Assembly: GCA_964532405.1 (NCBI GenBank)
Contig: CAZHIC010000004.1
Coordinates: forward strand, 1 to 64,000
Reading direction: 5' to 3'
DNA from: PALSA-1006 sp964532405
Lineage (GTDB): Bacteria > Pseudomonadota > Gammaproteobacteria > Burkholderiales > Gallionellaceae
DNA length: 64,000 bases
Each line of letters begins with the position of its first letter. The stretch's first letter is position 1. The translations under genes were made by a program, and so were the position numbers. This document shows, one piece after another, positions 1 through 8,286 of this stretch. The notes under the pieces are model-generated. The model was not told the origin of the DNA. It saw nothing but the letters and a program-made list of their open reading frames with translations, and ran no database searches.

Positions 1-47
1 GGTTCTCGATGACCTGTTCGATAATTTATTTAGGGTGATTTTTAGAG

Positions 48-197
48 ATGCCCTTCAATACTCTGCACGACTTACAACCCATGCTTTATCAAACCTCAGC
101 CCGATTCCTTGAAAGTTGTTCAGCTAATCTGAGCGTGACGCCTTTAAGTGAAGACTTCGCACAAGAATTTACCAACATCGCGAACACACGGCAGTAA
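48..197 (+). CDS. possible short hypothetical ORF (49 aa)
   Basis: ATG at 48 opens a 49-residue frame ending in TAA at 195-197; an in-frame stop lies just upstream (36-38). I recognise no family, and there is no clear ribosome binding site. A second frame is open from the left edge to a TGA at about 110-112, so this stretch could instead hold the tail of a gene entering from the left. The rest of 1-281 shows nothing I can name. Low confidence that this is a gene. Confidence 0.15.
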   Translation: MPFNTLHDLQPMLYQTSARFLESCSANLSVTPLSEDFAQEFTNIANTRQ

Positions 198-281
198 TCG
201 CCTCATCTTGATCCTGCTTCCTTGACACCCCCCCGCCCCTCGCCGATACTTCGCGCCTCTCATTAGTACAGGCATCACGCT

Positions 282-1571
282 TTGGACGAGTTCTCATTGG
301 GCACGCTGTTTTTAGCCCTCGTTATCATCCTCATTCTTTCCGGTTTTTTCTCGGCTTCCGAGACCAGCATGATGGCACTGAACCGCCACCGTTTGAATCA
401 TCTGGTGCGCAAGGGCAACAAGAGCGCAAAACTCACCTCGAAGTTGCTGGAAAAAACAGACAAACTGCTCGGCTCCATTCTGTTCGGCAACACGCTGCTG
501 AACGTGGCGGCGGCGACGCTCACCGAGATCATCGTGTTTCGCCTGTTCGGCCACGACAACAGCAGCGCACTCATCATCGGCACGCTGTCCATCACCTTCG
601 TTATTTTGGTTTTCAGCGAAATCATGCCCAAGGTGATCGCGGCCAGCCACCCGGAACGAATCGCACTCACTGCCAGCTACGGGCTGGCGTTTTTCATCAA
701 GCTGTTTTATCCCGTGGTTTTCATCGCCACGACCATCGTGCGCGGCGTACTCGGTTTGCTGCGCATCAAGGTACAAACCGACCAAAGCAAACAGAAAGTA
801 AGTTTAGAAGAAGTGCGCATGCTGGTGCTGGAGGCCGAGCAATTTTTGCCGCGCAAGCATCAAAAGATGCTGCTCAATCTGGTCGATCTCGAACGCGTCG
901 TCGTTGACGACGTGATGGTTCCCCGCAACCAGATCGAAGCGCTGGACATCAACGCCGATGCGCAGGTTTTGAAACAGCAACTGGCGACCTGCCACCACAC
1001 GCTGCTGCCCGTGTATGAAAACGCTTTGGACAATATCGTCGGCATCCTGCATGTGCGCAAAACGCTCGCCCTCTTGCAAAGCCCGGCATTCAGCGGAGAA
1101 GAGTTGCGCGCATTGCTGCTGGAGCCGTATTTCATCCCCTCGGACACCACGCTGCTCACCCAACTCCAGCACTTTCAGGAACGCCATCTGCGTCTGGGAT
1201 TGATCGTGGACGAGTACGGCGAGTTGCTAGGACTGGTCACACTGGAGAATATTCTGGAAGAGATTGTCGGCGATTTCACCACCCAATCGCCCGCACAAAC
1301 CGGCAAATATTTCCGCCAGCAAGACGGCAGCTTGTTCATCGAGGGCAGCACGCTGCTGCGCGACTTGAACCGCAAGATGGGCTTGCACTTTCCGCTGGAT
1401 GGTGCCAAAACTTTGAACGGGCTGATTCTGGAACATCTCGAAGACATTCCCGAAGCGGGCACCAGCTTGAAGATCAGCGGCTATCCGATCGAGATCATGC
1501 AGACCCAAGATCGCGTGGTGAAGGTTGCGCGGATTTTTATCGCGCCCGCAGCCAAGCCGGATGCTCTTTAG
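282..1571 (+). CDS. CorC/HlyC-family (CNNM-type) membrane protein with CBS pair
   Basis: A 429-residue inner-membrane protein of the CNNM/CorC group, linked in this family to Mg2+/Co2+ efflux or resistance. Three parts are visible. An N-terminal DUF21 membrane domain (about residues 5-180, with FFSASETSMMALNR near the start) is followed by a CBS-domain pair (about 200-330, starting near VDDVMVPRNQIEALD) and a CorC_HlyC C-terminal domain (about 345-425). The start is a TTG at 282; it gives the expected N-terminus just before the first membrane helix. The gene stands alone; the next gene, pilC, is 263 bases on, with a repeat between. Family assignment is firm; the transported ion is inferred from the family only. 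Confidence 0.9.
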   Translation: MDEFSLGTLFLALVIILILSGFFSASETSMMALNRHRLNHLVRKGNKSAKLTSKLLEKTDKLLGSILFGNTLLNVAAATLTEIIVFRLFGHDNSSALIIGTLSITFVILVFSEIMPKVIAASHPERIALTASYGLAFFIKLFYPVVFIATTIVRGVLGLLRIKVQTDQSKQKVSLEEVRMLVLEAEQFLPRKHQKMLLNLVDLERVVVDDVMVPRNQIEALDINADAQVLKQQLATCHHTLLPVYENALDNIVGILHVRKTLALLQSPAFSGEELRALLLEPYFIPSDTTLLTQLQHFQERHLRLGLIVDEYGELLGLVTLENILEEIVGDFTTQSPAQTGKYFRQQDGSLFIEGSTLLRDLNRKMGLHFPLDGAKTLNGLILEHLEDIPEAGTSLKISGYPIEIMQTQDRVVKVARIFIAPAAKPDAL

Positions 1572-1613
1572 TCACTTACCGGTCAAATGATGTCAAAACA
1601 TGACAAGATTTTC

Positions 1614-1687
1614 TCACGCGGAGGCGCGGAGAATATAGGCTTCCAACCCGCTTTGCTTTTTCTCTGCGTCTCCGCGCCTCCACGTGA
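1614..1687. repeat. imperfect inverted repeat in 1572-1834 intergenic region
   Basis: Two 19-base arms (1614-1632 and 1669-1687) are inverted copies with one mismatch, separated by 36 bases. The arm sequence (rich in GGAGGCGCGGAGA) resembles the widespread 'CGCAGAGACGCAGAG' type of intergenic repeat. It could act as a bidirectional stem-loop behind the CorC gene. Nothing else recognisable lies in this gap except the AAGGAAAAAA ribosome binding site of pilC. Confidence 0.75.
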
Positions 1688-1834
1688 AACCCTGTTTGGT
1701 TCCGGCTCGCCCTCTTTACAAAGCTGGCTTTGCCAAGCATGATACAAAAAATCTTTACAATCCCGCCTATTGGTGAGATTTGTTAATGATTCTAATCACT
1801 CGTTTGTTGCTGTTCTTGAGTTAAGGAAAAAATT

Positions 1835-3055
1835 ATGGCTACTGCAAACAAACCAGCTAAATCAAAAGAGATTCAATACAGCTGGGAAGGCAAAGATAAA
1901 GCCGGAAAGATCGTCAAAGGCGAGATGCGCTCCGTCGGCGAGGCCAGCCTCTCTGCAAATTTGCGTCGCCAGGGCATCACCGTAACCAAGATCAAGAAAA
2001 GCGCCCGCAGCGGGGGAAGCGTGTCCGAAAAGGATGTCACGCTGTTCACGCGCCAACTCGCCACTATGCTGAAATCCGGCGTGCCGTTGTTGCAAGCCTT
2101 CGACATCGTGGGCAAAGGACATGACAATCCCGCTGTCGCGCGTTTGTTGCTCGACCTCAAAACGGATGTGGAAACCGGTAGCAGCTTGGAACAGGCATTC
2201 CGCAAATTTCCCCTCTTTTTCGACGACCTGTTTTGCAATCTGATCGGCGCGGGTGAACAGGCGGGTATCTTGGATAGCTTGCTCGACCGGTTGGCGACTT
2301 ACAAAGAAAAAATCCAAGCCATCAAGAGCAAAATTAAATCGGCGTTGTTCTACCCGGTTTCCATCATCGTCATCGCCTTCGTCATCACGGCGGTAATCAT
2401 GATTTTCGTTATCCCGGCCTTCAAAGAAATGTTCAAAAACTTCGGCGCAGATTTGCCCGCACCGACTTTGGTAGTCATGGCGATGTCCGACTTCTTCGTC
2501 ACCTGGTGGTGGGCGATTTTCGGTGGCATCGGCGGCGGCGGCTATTGGTTCTTTTACACATGGAAGCGCAGCAAACCAATGCAGCGCGCCATGGATAAGC
2601 TGATGCTCAAAATTCCGGTATTCGGCGCTCTAATACGCAAAGCGACCATCGCCCGCTGGACACGCACGTTGGCTACCATGTTTGCGGCGGGCGTACCCTT
2701 GGTCGAGGCTTTCGATTCTGTTGCGGGGGCGGCGGGTAACGCGGTCTATTACGATGCGACCAAAGCCATTCAGCGCGAAGTGATGTCGGGTAGCAGCCTG
2801 ACGGTCGCCATGCAAAACACCAACGTGTTTCCCAGCATGGTGTTGCAGATGGTCGCCATCGGCGAAGAGTCCGGCTCCATCGACAGCATGCTGTCCAAGG
2901 TGGCGGATTTCTTTGAAGCCGAAGTGGACGATGCGGTCGATGCGCTTGCCAGCCTGATGGAACCCGTCATCATGGTGGTGCTGGGCACGCTCATCGGCGG
3001 CATGGTGGTGGCGATGTATCTGCCGATCTTCAAGATGGGTCAGGCAGTCGGGTAA
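1835..3055 (+). CDS. pilC: type IV pilus inner-membrane platform protein PilC
   Basis: A 406-residue protein of the GspF/PilC family, the inner-membrane platform that couples the pilus ATPases PilB and PilT to pilin assembly. Two homologous T2SSF domains are plain: the first starts near VTLFTRQLATMLKSGVPL (about residue 67), the second near ARWTRTLATMFAAGVPL (about 270). Three hydrophobic membrane segments are present, the last one C-terminal. The start ATG at 1835 follows a purine-rich AAGGAAAAAA. pilD lies downstream on the same strand, across a hairpin repeat. pilB, usually just upstream in related bacteria, is not in this window. Confidence 0.96.
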   Translation: MATANKPAKSKEIQYSWEGKDKAGKIVKGEMRSVGEASLSANLRRQGITVTKIKKSARSGGSVSEKDVTLFTRQLATMLKSGVPLLQAFDIVGKGHDNPAVARLLLDLKTDVETGSSLEQAFRKFPLFFDDLFCNLIGAGEQAGILDSLLDRLATYKEKIQAIKSKIKSALFYPVSIIVIAFVITAVIMIFVIPAFKEMFKNFGADLPAPTLVVMAMSDFFVTWWWAIFGGIGGGGYWFFYTWKRSKPMQRAMDKLMLKIPVFGALIRKATIARWTRTLATMFAAGVPLVEAFDSVAGAAGNAVYYDATKAIQREVMSGSSLTVAMQNTNVFPSMVLQMVAIGEESGSIDSMLSKVADFFEAEVDDAVDALASLMEPVIMVVLGTLIGGMVVAMYLPIFKMGQAVG

Positions 3056-3070
3056 AAGCTGCACACCCCC

Positions 3071-3130
3071 TGTAGGAGCGGGCCCTGCCCGCGATCAATC
3101 GAAATGTCGCGGGCAGGGCCCGCTCCTACA
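3071..3130. repeat. REP-like perfect inverted repeat between pilC and pilD
   Basis: Perfect 24-base arms (3071-3094 and 3107-3130) around a 12-base loop form a very stable GC-rich stem-loop. The arm begins TGTAGGAGCGGGCC, the same family as the element at 42801-42856. Such GTAGGAGCGG repeats are common in Pseudomonas and betaproteobacteria. It may end or attenuate pilC transcription or stabilise its mRNA (inference). Confidence 0.9.
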
Positions 3131-3195
3131 AGGTAGGCTACGTTCATCATCCGGGTAACAATTTCGACATCCCCATTAACCAAATATAAAACGCA

Positions 3196-4074
3196 ATGAC
3201 CTTCCTTCAAGACCTGCAAGCCGCCCCTCCCCTGTTCATCGCTCTGGCCGCCATCATCGGTCTGCTGGTCGGCAGCTTCTTGAATGTCGCGATCCATCGC
3301 CTGCCCAAAATGATGGAACGCGATTGGCGCACGCAGTGCGCTGAACTATCCGGCACTGAAGTTAAAGACGCAGCACCGTACAATTTGTCGACGCCGCGCT
3401 CGGCCTGCCCGCAGTGCGGCCACAAGATCGGCGCACTGGAAAACATCCCGGTCATCAGCTACCTGCTTTTGCGCGGCAAATGCAAAGGCTGTCAGGCGCC
3501 GATCTCCATGCGCTATCCCATCGTGGAAGCCCTCAGCGGCATATTGAGCGCCTACGCGGCATGGCATTTCGGTTTCGGTTTGGCCGGAGTGGCCGGAGTG
3601 GCCGCAATCATTTTCGTCTGGGCGCTCATCGCGCTCACCTGCATCGATCTCGACACGCAGCTGTTGCCCGACGACATCACCCTGCCTCTGCTGTGGCTGG
3701 GGCTGCTGCTTAACCTCAACGGCGTATTTACCTCATTGCCCAATGCGCTGGTCGGCGCTATCGCAGGTTATCTGACGCTGTGGGCGGTGTATTGGCTGTT
3801 CAAACTCACCACCGGTAAAGAAGGTATGGGCTACGGCGATTTCAAATTGCTCGCGGCGATTGGTGCGTGGCTGGGTTGGCAGATGCTGCCGCTGGTCATC
3901 CTGCTCTCGTCGGTCGTCGGCGCCGTAGTCGGCATCACCCTGATCGTTGCCGTCAAACACGGGCGCAACGTCCCCATCCCGTTCGGCCCTTACCTCGCGG
4001 GCGGCGGCTTAATCGCCATGTTTTGGGGCGAGCCGTTGACGCAAAGTTATCTGCAATTTATCGCGGCGCCATGA
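3196..4074 (+). CDS. pilD: prepilin leader peptidase / N-methyltransferase PilD
   Basis: A 292-residue polytopic inner-membrane aspartyl protease that cleaves the prepilin leader and methylates the new N-terminus of type IV pilins and type II pseudopilins. The N-terminal cytoplasmic zinc-type region carries CPQC and, about 25 residues on, CKGC. The two catalytic aspartates are seen in the LTCIDLDTQLLPDD stretch and in the GYGDFKLLAAIG motif (GxGD). It overlaps coaE by four bases (ATGA), so the two are probably translationally coupled. Length and motifs are normal. Confidence 0.96.
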   Translation: MTFLQDLQAAPPLFIALAAIIGLLVGSFLNVAIHRLPKMMERDWRTQCAELSGTEVKDAAPYNLSTPRSACPQCGHKIGALENIPVISYLLLRGKCKGCQAPISMRYPIVEALSGILSAYAAWHFGFGLAGVAGVAAIIFVWALIALTCIDLDTQLLPDDITLPLLWLGLLLNLNGVFTSLPNALVGAIAGYLTLWAVYWLFKLTTGKEGMGYGDFKLLAAIGAWLGWQMLPLVILLSSVVGAVVGITLIVAVKHGRNVPIPFGPYLAGGGLIAMFWGEPLTQSYLQFIAAP

Positions 4075-4703
4075 GCGGCGATGCCGCACGCACACACTTG
4101 CTGATCGGCCTCACCGGCGGCATCGGTAGCGGCAAAAGCACGGTAGCCGCATTGTTTGAAAATCTGGGCGTGCGCATCATCGACACCGATGAACTGTCGC
4201 GCAACCTCACCCGATCCGGCGGAGCAGCCATCGCGGCGATTCGCGATGCGTTCGGCACGGCCTACATTGACGCCGCAGGCGCACTCGACCGAGACAAAAT
4301 GCGCGAATGGGTGTTTTCCAACCCGGCGGAAAAAGCACGTCTGGAAACCATTCTGCATCCGGCTATCCTCAATCAGGTAAAGAAAATAGCCGAAACTGCC
4401 ACCGACGCGCCTTACACCATGGCGGTCATTCCGTTGCTGTTCCAAGTCAGGGGTTATCGGGACTGGCTACAGCGCACGCTCGTGATCGACTGCCCGGAAG
4501 AGACCCAGATAGCACGCACCATGCAGCGCAGCGAACTCGGCAAGCCCGAGGTGCAGGCCATCATGGCGCAACAAACGCCTCGCCCGCAACGTCTGGCGCT
4601 GGCCGACGACATCATCCATAACGACGGAGATATGCTTGCGCTAACGGAGCAGGTCGCGCAGCTGCACAGGCACTATTTGACGATAACAGCGGGAAGCGAT
4701 TGA
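4071..4703 (+). CDS. coaE: dephospho-CoA kinase CoaE
   Basis: The enzyme phosphorylates the ribose 3'-OH of dephospho-CoA, the last step of coenzyme A synthesis. A P-loop is visible close to the N-terminus (GLTGGIGSGKST), followed by the IDTDELSR segment that corresponds to the family's DAD/substrate region. The start chosen is ATG 4071, which overlaps the pilD stop (ATGA) and places the P-loop at the usual distance. This gives 210 residues, normal for the family. An open frame extends further upstream inside pilD but has no CoaE character. Confidence 0.95.
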   Translation: MSGDAARTHLLIGLTGGIGSGKSTVAALFENLGVRIIDTDELSRNLTRSGGAAIAAIRDAFGTAYIDAAGALDRDKMREWVFSNPAEKARLETILHPAILNQVKKIAETATDAPYTMAVIPLLFQVRGYRDWLQRTLVIDCPEETQIARTMQRSELGKPEVQAIMAQQTPRPQRLALADDIIHNDGDMLALTEQVAQLHRHYLTITAGSD

Positions 4704-4765
4704 CGCCATGCGGCGCTTTATATATCGTTCCGAACCAAACCTAACTGGCATCTCGATTTCTCACG

Positions 4766-5521
4766 ATGATTGACTACGAGTTTCCTCTGAATGAACGTGC
4801 GCGCACCCTGCTGCGCCTAGAGGATCTCTTCTATCGGGTGGAACTTTTTATCGCACGCAACGACAGCATCGACCACCATGCCGCGCTCAGCGTGATATTC
4901 GAGATTCTCGAAGTGGCGGCACGCGCCGACCTCAAATCCGATCTGCTGCAAGAGCTCGAACGCCAGAAGAAAATACTTTCCGCGCTGCACAGCAATCCGG
5001 CGATCTCCGAAGCGGCACTGGAAGCGATCTTGAGCGAAATAGAAAATGCCAGCATGGACTTGCTCTCGATGAATGGAAAGATCGGCCAGCACCTGCGCGA
5101 CAACGAGTGGCTGATGGGCATCAAACAACGCGCCTGCATCCCCGGCGGCGTATGCGAATTCGACCTGCCGTCCTACCACTACTGGCAACACCAGGATACC
5201 AAAACACGACGCGAGCACTTGATGTCCTGGCTCAAGCCCATGCTGCCGCTGCGCGAAAGCCTGAGCATCATTCTCAAGCTGTTGCGCGAAAGCGACAAAG
5301 TGCATCACTTCACTGCCATTCGGGGCAATTTCCAACAGATGCAAGGCGGCAAAGTCGCGCAGATGTTGCGCATCCACCTCGAACAGGCCTTGCCGTGCAT
5401 CCCCGAAGTCAGCGCCAACAAATATGCGTTAAACATCCGTTTCGTCACGGCCAACTACTCCGCCAAAACCACCCCCTATGACCGGGATGTTCCGTTCGAC
5501 CTGACCTTCTGCTCCCTGTAA
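4766..5521 (+). CDS. zapD: cell division protein ZapD
   Basis: A 251-residue cytoplasmic protein of the ZapD (DUF1342/YacF) family, which binds FtsZ and promotes bundling of its filaments at the division site. The family N-terminus IDYEFPLNERARTLLRLEDLF is visible (residues 2-22). The next gene, yacG, begins on the last base of its stop codon (TAATG), so the two are coupled. coaE-zapD-yacG is a standard proteobacterial arrangement. Confidence 0.94.
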   Translation: MIDYEFPLNERARTLLRLEDLFYRVELFIARNDSIDHHAALSVIFEILEVAARADLKSDLLQELERQKKILSALHSNPAISEAALEAILSEIENASMDLLSMNGKIGQHLRDNEWLMGIKQRACIPGGVCEFDLPSYHYWQHQDTKTRREHLMSWLKPMLPLRESLSIILKLLRESDKVHHFTAIRGNFQQMQGGKVAQMLRIHLEQALPCIPEVSANKYALNIRFVTANYSAKTTPYDRDVPFDLTFCSL

Positions 5522-5712
5522 TGACTACTCAAAAACCACTCATCGTTGCCTGCCCGCAATGCGGCAAAGAACACGTCTGGGACAGCGCCAACCGCTACCG
5601 TCCATTTTGCAGCGAGCGCTGCAAAATGATCGATCTGGGCAAGTGGGCGAACGAAGAATATCGCGTCGAGCAACGCGAACAAGACCTATCCGAGACGGGT
5701 CACCAAGCCTGA
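5521..5712 (+). CDS. yacG: DNA gyrase inhibitor / zinc protein YacG
   Basis: A 63-residue zinc-binding protein of the YacG family, whose E. coli member binds and inhibits DNA gyrase. Four cysteines form the zinc site: CPQC near residue 11 and FCSERCKMIDLGKWANE further on. The highly conserved KMIDLGKWA segment is intact. It is coupled to zapD. Its 3' end overlaps the 3' end of the convergent Nudix-ThiE gene by 13 bases. Confidence 0.95.
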   Translation: MTTQKPLIVACPQCGKEHVWDSANRYRPFCSERCKMIDLGKWANEEYRVEQREQDLSETGHQA

Positions 5713-6677
5713 CGCAGCAATGCGATGCCGTGCGCACCGCGCCGCCATGCGCTTTGCATATCGTCGTTAGTCAAACCTCCCAGCGCATACACCGGAATAG
5801 ACGAACCCGCTGCAATAGCCGCGAAATTATCCCAACCCAAATGCGGCGCACCCGGATGAGATTGGGTCGGCAACACAGGACTCAACAACGCGAAGTCGCA
5901 ACCCAACACTTCGGCGCGGCGCAACTCTTCCGCGCTGTGACAAGAAGCCGCACACCAATCCAGCGCAGGGCGTTCTGTTAATTCAGCAAGCTGGGTAGAG
6001 GTCAACTGCACACCGTCCGCCCCAACCTCCTGTGCCAGCGCCACATCGCCGTTGAGCAACACCTTCGCGCCGCGCGCATGCGCCAGCGCCACCACGCGCT
6101 GTGCCAATACGCGCAGCTCGTCGTGCGCCAGATGCTTTTCGCGCAACTGCACCAGCCGCAAACCTATATCCAACTTGGCTTGCAGCCTTTCCAGAAACAT
6201 CTCCACGCCCAGCTCGGCGGCGTTGCTGATCGCATATAGAGAAGGCAATTCCAGCGCGCGCAGGATGGGCGCGTTGGCAGGAAGAATGGGCTCAACCGAT
6301 AACCGTCCCCTCTCCCCTTCTGGGGAGAGGGCTAGGGAGAGGGGCGCTTGCCAAGAGAACTGCTGCCCCTCATGCGGATGCAACTCACCGCTCCATGCTG
6401 TCACGCGAAAAAAACTCAGCCGCACCGTGGCATGAGGATAAGTGAACACTCGCGTGAGCCACGGGTAGGCCGTTTGCACTTCAATGCCCAGCTCCTCGCG
6501 CAGCTCGCGCACCAAAGCATGCTGCGCCGTTTCGCCCGGCTCGACTTTGCCGCCGGGGAATTCCCAATAGCCTGCCCAGATTTTATCGGAGGGGCGTTGG
6601 GCGAGGAGGAAGGAACCGTCGGGACGTTGCAGAACGGCGGCAGAGACTTCTACTATCTTTTCAGGTTGTGTATTCAA
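5700..6677 (-). CDS. Nudix hydrolase (MutT-like) fused to a ThiE-like domain
   Basis: A fusion of about 325 residues. The N-terminal Nudix domain has the full box G-x5-E-x7-REL-x-EELG (from GGKVEPGET to REELGIEV) and resembles MutT 8-oxo-dGTP hydrolase. The C-terminal half resembles thiamine phosphate synthase (LYAISN, QLREKHL, a GADGVQL strand, SPVLPTQSHPG, LGW, YALGG). This fusion is well known in beta- and gammaproteobacteria; whether the ThiE half is active is unclear. The start is a TTG at 6677 just before the Nudix fold; the open frame continues to 6815 through sequence with no family character. A palindromic repeat (6301-6342) is inserted in frame between the domains. Confidence 0.88.
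   Translation of the reverse strand: MNTQPEKIVEVSAAVLQRPDGSFLLAQRPSDKIWAGYWEFPGGKVEPGETAQHALVRELREELGIEVQTAYPWLTRVFTYPHATVRLSFFRVTAWSGELHPHEGQQFSWQAPLSLALSPEGERGRLSVEPILPANAPILRALELPSLYAISNAAELGVEMFLERLQAKLDIGLRLVQLREKHLAHDELRVLAQRVVALAHARGAKVLLNGDVALAQEVGADGVQLTSTQLAELTERPALDWCAASCHSAEELRRAEVLGCDFALLSPVLPTQSHPGAPHLGWDNFAAIAAGSSIPVYALGGLTNDDMQSAWRRGAHGIALLRQAW
6301..6342. repeat. in-frame palindromic repeat inside the Nudix-ThiE gene
   Basis: A stretch built from CCCTCTCCCC / GGGGAGAGGG arms followed by another GGGAGAGGGG. It encodes the low-complexity linker SLALSPEGERGRL between the Nudix and ThiE domains, a peptide typical of translated intergenic repeats. It belongs to the same general family as the elements in murG (28324-28400) and before ftsL (37571-37640). 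Confidence 0.8.
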
Positions 6678-6788
6678 AGCTGCATCTCTATTTTTAATTT
6701 CACGCAGACCGTTCGTCCTGAGTGCCGCGCATAGTGCTGTGTATCGAAGGATGGGCGAAGCCCGCTGGTTTTGTAGCTGGTTTGTAGG

Positions 6789-6812
6789 TTGGGTTAGCGC
6801 AGCGTAACCCAA
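6789..6812. repeat. small inverted repeat (TTGGGTTA ... TAACCCAA)
   Basis: Eight-base inverted arms with a GCG-rich centre, in the common 'GTAGGTTGGGTTAGCGCA..GTAACCCAAC' intergenic repeat family. It sits upstream of the Nudix-ThiE gene and within its spurious open-frame extension. Confidence 0.7.
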
Positions 6813-6852
6813 CAATTAAATCAAATTCAACACCGTCGGGGGTAGCCCGACA

Positions 6853-7082
6853 GCTAGTCACTTTTTCTTGCTTCGCCAAGAAAAAGTAACCAAAAAGAAG
6901 GCGACCCCGGTTTACCGCCCACTTCGTGGGTTCCCTGCGTTGCTCGACTGGTCAGGCGGCTGCGGAACTCGCGCTACGCGCTCAAACAGTCCTCGCCGAA
7001 ATCCCCTGATCAGCCTGCGCTACTCGGCGGCGCACAGGGGAAGGAAAAACAAAAAACCTAAAACCACCGCGTGGGCACTCCG
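6853..7082. repeat. dispersed repeat of the 'KVTKKKATP' type, not a protein gene
   Basis: About 230 bases between the Nudix-ThiE and GNAT genes. They contain short inverted pieces (TTTTTCTTG/CAAGAAAAA at 6861-6888; GTGGGCAC/GTGCCCAC near 7069-7088) and, read on the + strand, encode the tell-tale peptide EKVTKKKATPVYRP followed by ALLDWSGGCGTRATRSN. I recall this peptide from many spurious 'hypothetical proteins' in proteobacteria; it marks a non-coding dispersed repeat. No start, ribosome binding site or family supports the 141-residue open frame here. Confidence 0.7.
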
Positions 7083-7093
7083 TGCCCACAAAA

Positions 7094-8107
7094 CTAAAAA
7101 GGTTTACGATAAATCGTATTCCTTTTTACAACCCGAAAGCCGCAGGTTTCATACAGACCTACCGCTCCGCTCGGGTTTTTACCATCCACACCCAAGGCAG
7201 ATTCGGTCATGCCTTGTTCCTTTTGTGCTTGGAGGCTACGTGCGATCAGTGCGCGCGCCAAGCCGCGTTTGCGCCAAGGGCGGCGGACGCTGATAAATTC
7301 GGTGTAGCCACGCTTGCGGCCATATTTCTCATTTTCATCTTTAGATATGAATGTCCTTACCTGCCCGGCAACTTGATTGGTTGAAATATCCCATGCCACT
7401 TGCCACAAATGAGGTTGAAAAACGGCCTTGTCGTTTAGCCAAGCTTGATAGTCCTCTTCTGTTTTTTGCAAACTTCCCCAGTGGTCACGCAAAGCCTCAT
7501 TGTCAGCCTCCCATATCAACCGATAATGTTCGGGAAACACTGGGCGAACCTCCAGCCCTTCTGGCAAAGAAAAAACTGGTATGTTATCCAATGAAGAACG
7601 CTGCATTTCGAAAAAGTACCGAACTGGCCGATAGCCCGATTTCTCCAGCATAGCTGCCGTGCCGACTTCTAATTGACGAGCAAAGTCTTCGAAGAACTTG
7701 GGGAAATCTGAAGGATGCCCAACTGCAATTTCGCGCAGCCTGTTTTCGACCCACTGAAGCATGACCCGCCCAATTCCTTGACGTCGCCAGCTCGGAGTCA
7801 GACACCCAAAAGAGCTATATAAATATTGCTCAGTACCATCTTCAATAGACCAATAGCCATGCGTAACCCCAACTACTTGACCATCGATTTCAGCAAAAAG
7901 CATATCTTGATAGGGATCGCTGTTGATGATATGTAAAAAGGGGTTGGCAATATCTTCGGCCGTCATGACAGCTTCGACATTGTCAGCCTCGGCACTGGCG
8001 ACGAAGACTTGCGCCATGCAAGGAAAATCACTTTCTCCCCGAAAATGCCGAAATCGGAGCCCAGCAATTGAAGGTGCATCAGGCAGAAAAATTAGGTCAT
8101 CAGTCAT
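7094..8107 (-). CDS. double-GNAT acetyltransferase
   Basis: A 337-residue protein with two GNAT folds in tandem, an arrangement like mycothiol synthase MshD. The acetyl-CoA-binding motif A is visible twice: WRRQGIGRVML (about residue 110) and WRKRGLARALI (about 280). The acceptor substrate cannot be told from sequence. The gene is more AT-rich than its neighbours and lies in an accessory patch between a dispersed repeat and a toxin-antitoxin module, so recent acquisition is plausible. ATG 8107 is the only reasonable start. Confidence 0.8.
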   Translation of the reverse strand: MTDDLIFLPDAPSIAGLRFRHFRGESDFPCMAQVFVASAEADNVEAVMTAEDIANPFLHIINSDPYQDMLFAEIDGQVVGVTHGYWSIEDGTEQYLYSSFGCLTPSWRRQGIGRVMLQWVENRLREIAVGHPSDFPKFFEDFARQLEVGTAAMLEKSGYRPVRYFFEMQRSSLDNIPVFSLPEGLEVRPVFPEHYRLIWEADNEALRDHWGSLQKTEEDYQAWLNDKAVFQPHLWQVAWDISTNQVAGQVRTFISKDENEKYGRKRGYTEFISVRRPWRKRGLARALIARSLQAQKEQGMTESALGVDGKNPSGAVGLYETCGFRVVKRNTIYRKPF

Positions 8108-8218
8108 GAGCTATCCATTAGTCTCCGATGTCACTGGTACGATTGGCACACACAATAACCAACTGGCATTACGCCGTATGTTACATCAAGCTCCAGGGCA
8201 ATGAGCGACGCAAATAAC

Positions 8219-8278
8219 TCAAGCCATCCGTCCGCACCAATCCTTCGCAAGCTGCCCCGCCACTCTTCCACTCCGCAA
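8219..8278 (-). pseudogene. orphan second copy of the 3' end of the DUF815 ATPase gene
   Basis: Read on the - strand, this stretch encodes RSGRVAGQLAKDWCGRMA and a stop. The intact ATPase gene ends at 8930 with RSGRVAGQFAKDWCGRRS and a stop. Sixteen of 18 codons give the same or a similar residue, but several differ at the third base (for example aga/cga and gga/ggg), so the two copies have diverged as coding sequence. The fragment is cut off at about 8280, right beside the toxin gene. It looks like the original gene end, displaced when the toxin-antitoxin segment arrived. Confidence 0.7.
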
Positions 8279-8286
8279 GTGCTTCA

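Noticed and set aside
3867..4070. N-terminal extension of coaE into pilD
   Set aside because: The extra residues have no family match; the ATG at 4071 overlapping the pilD stop places the P-loop at the normal position.
6868..7293. 141-residue open frame on the + strand
   Set aside because: It lies over a dispersed repeat and the 3' part of the GNAT gene; no ribosome binding site or family, and its peptide is a known mark of translated repeats.
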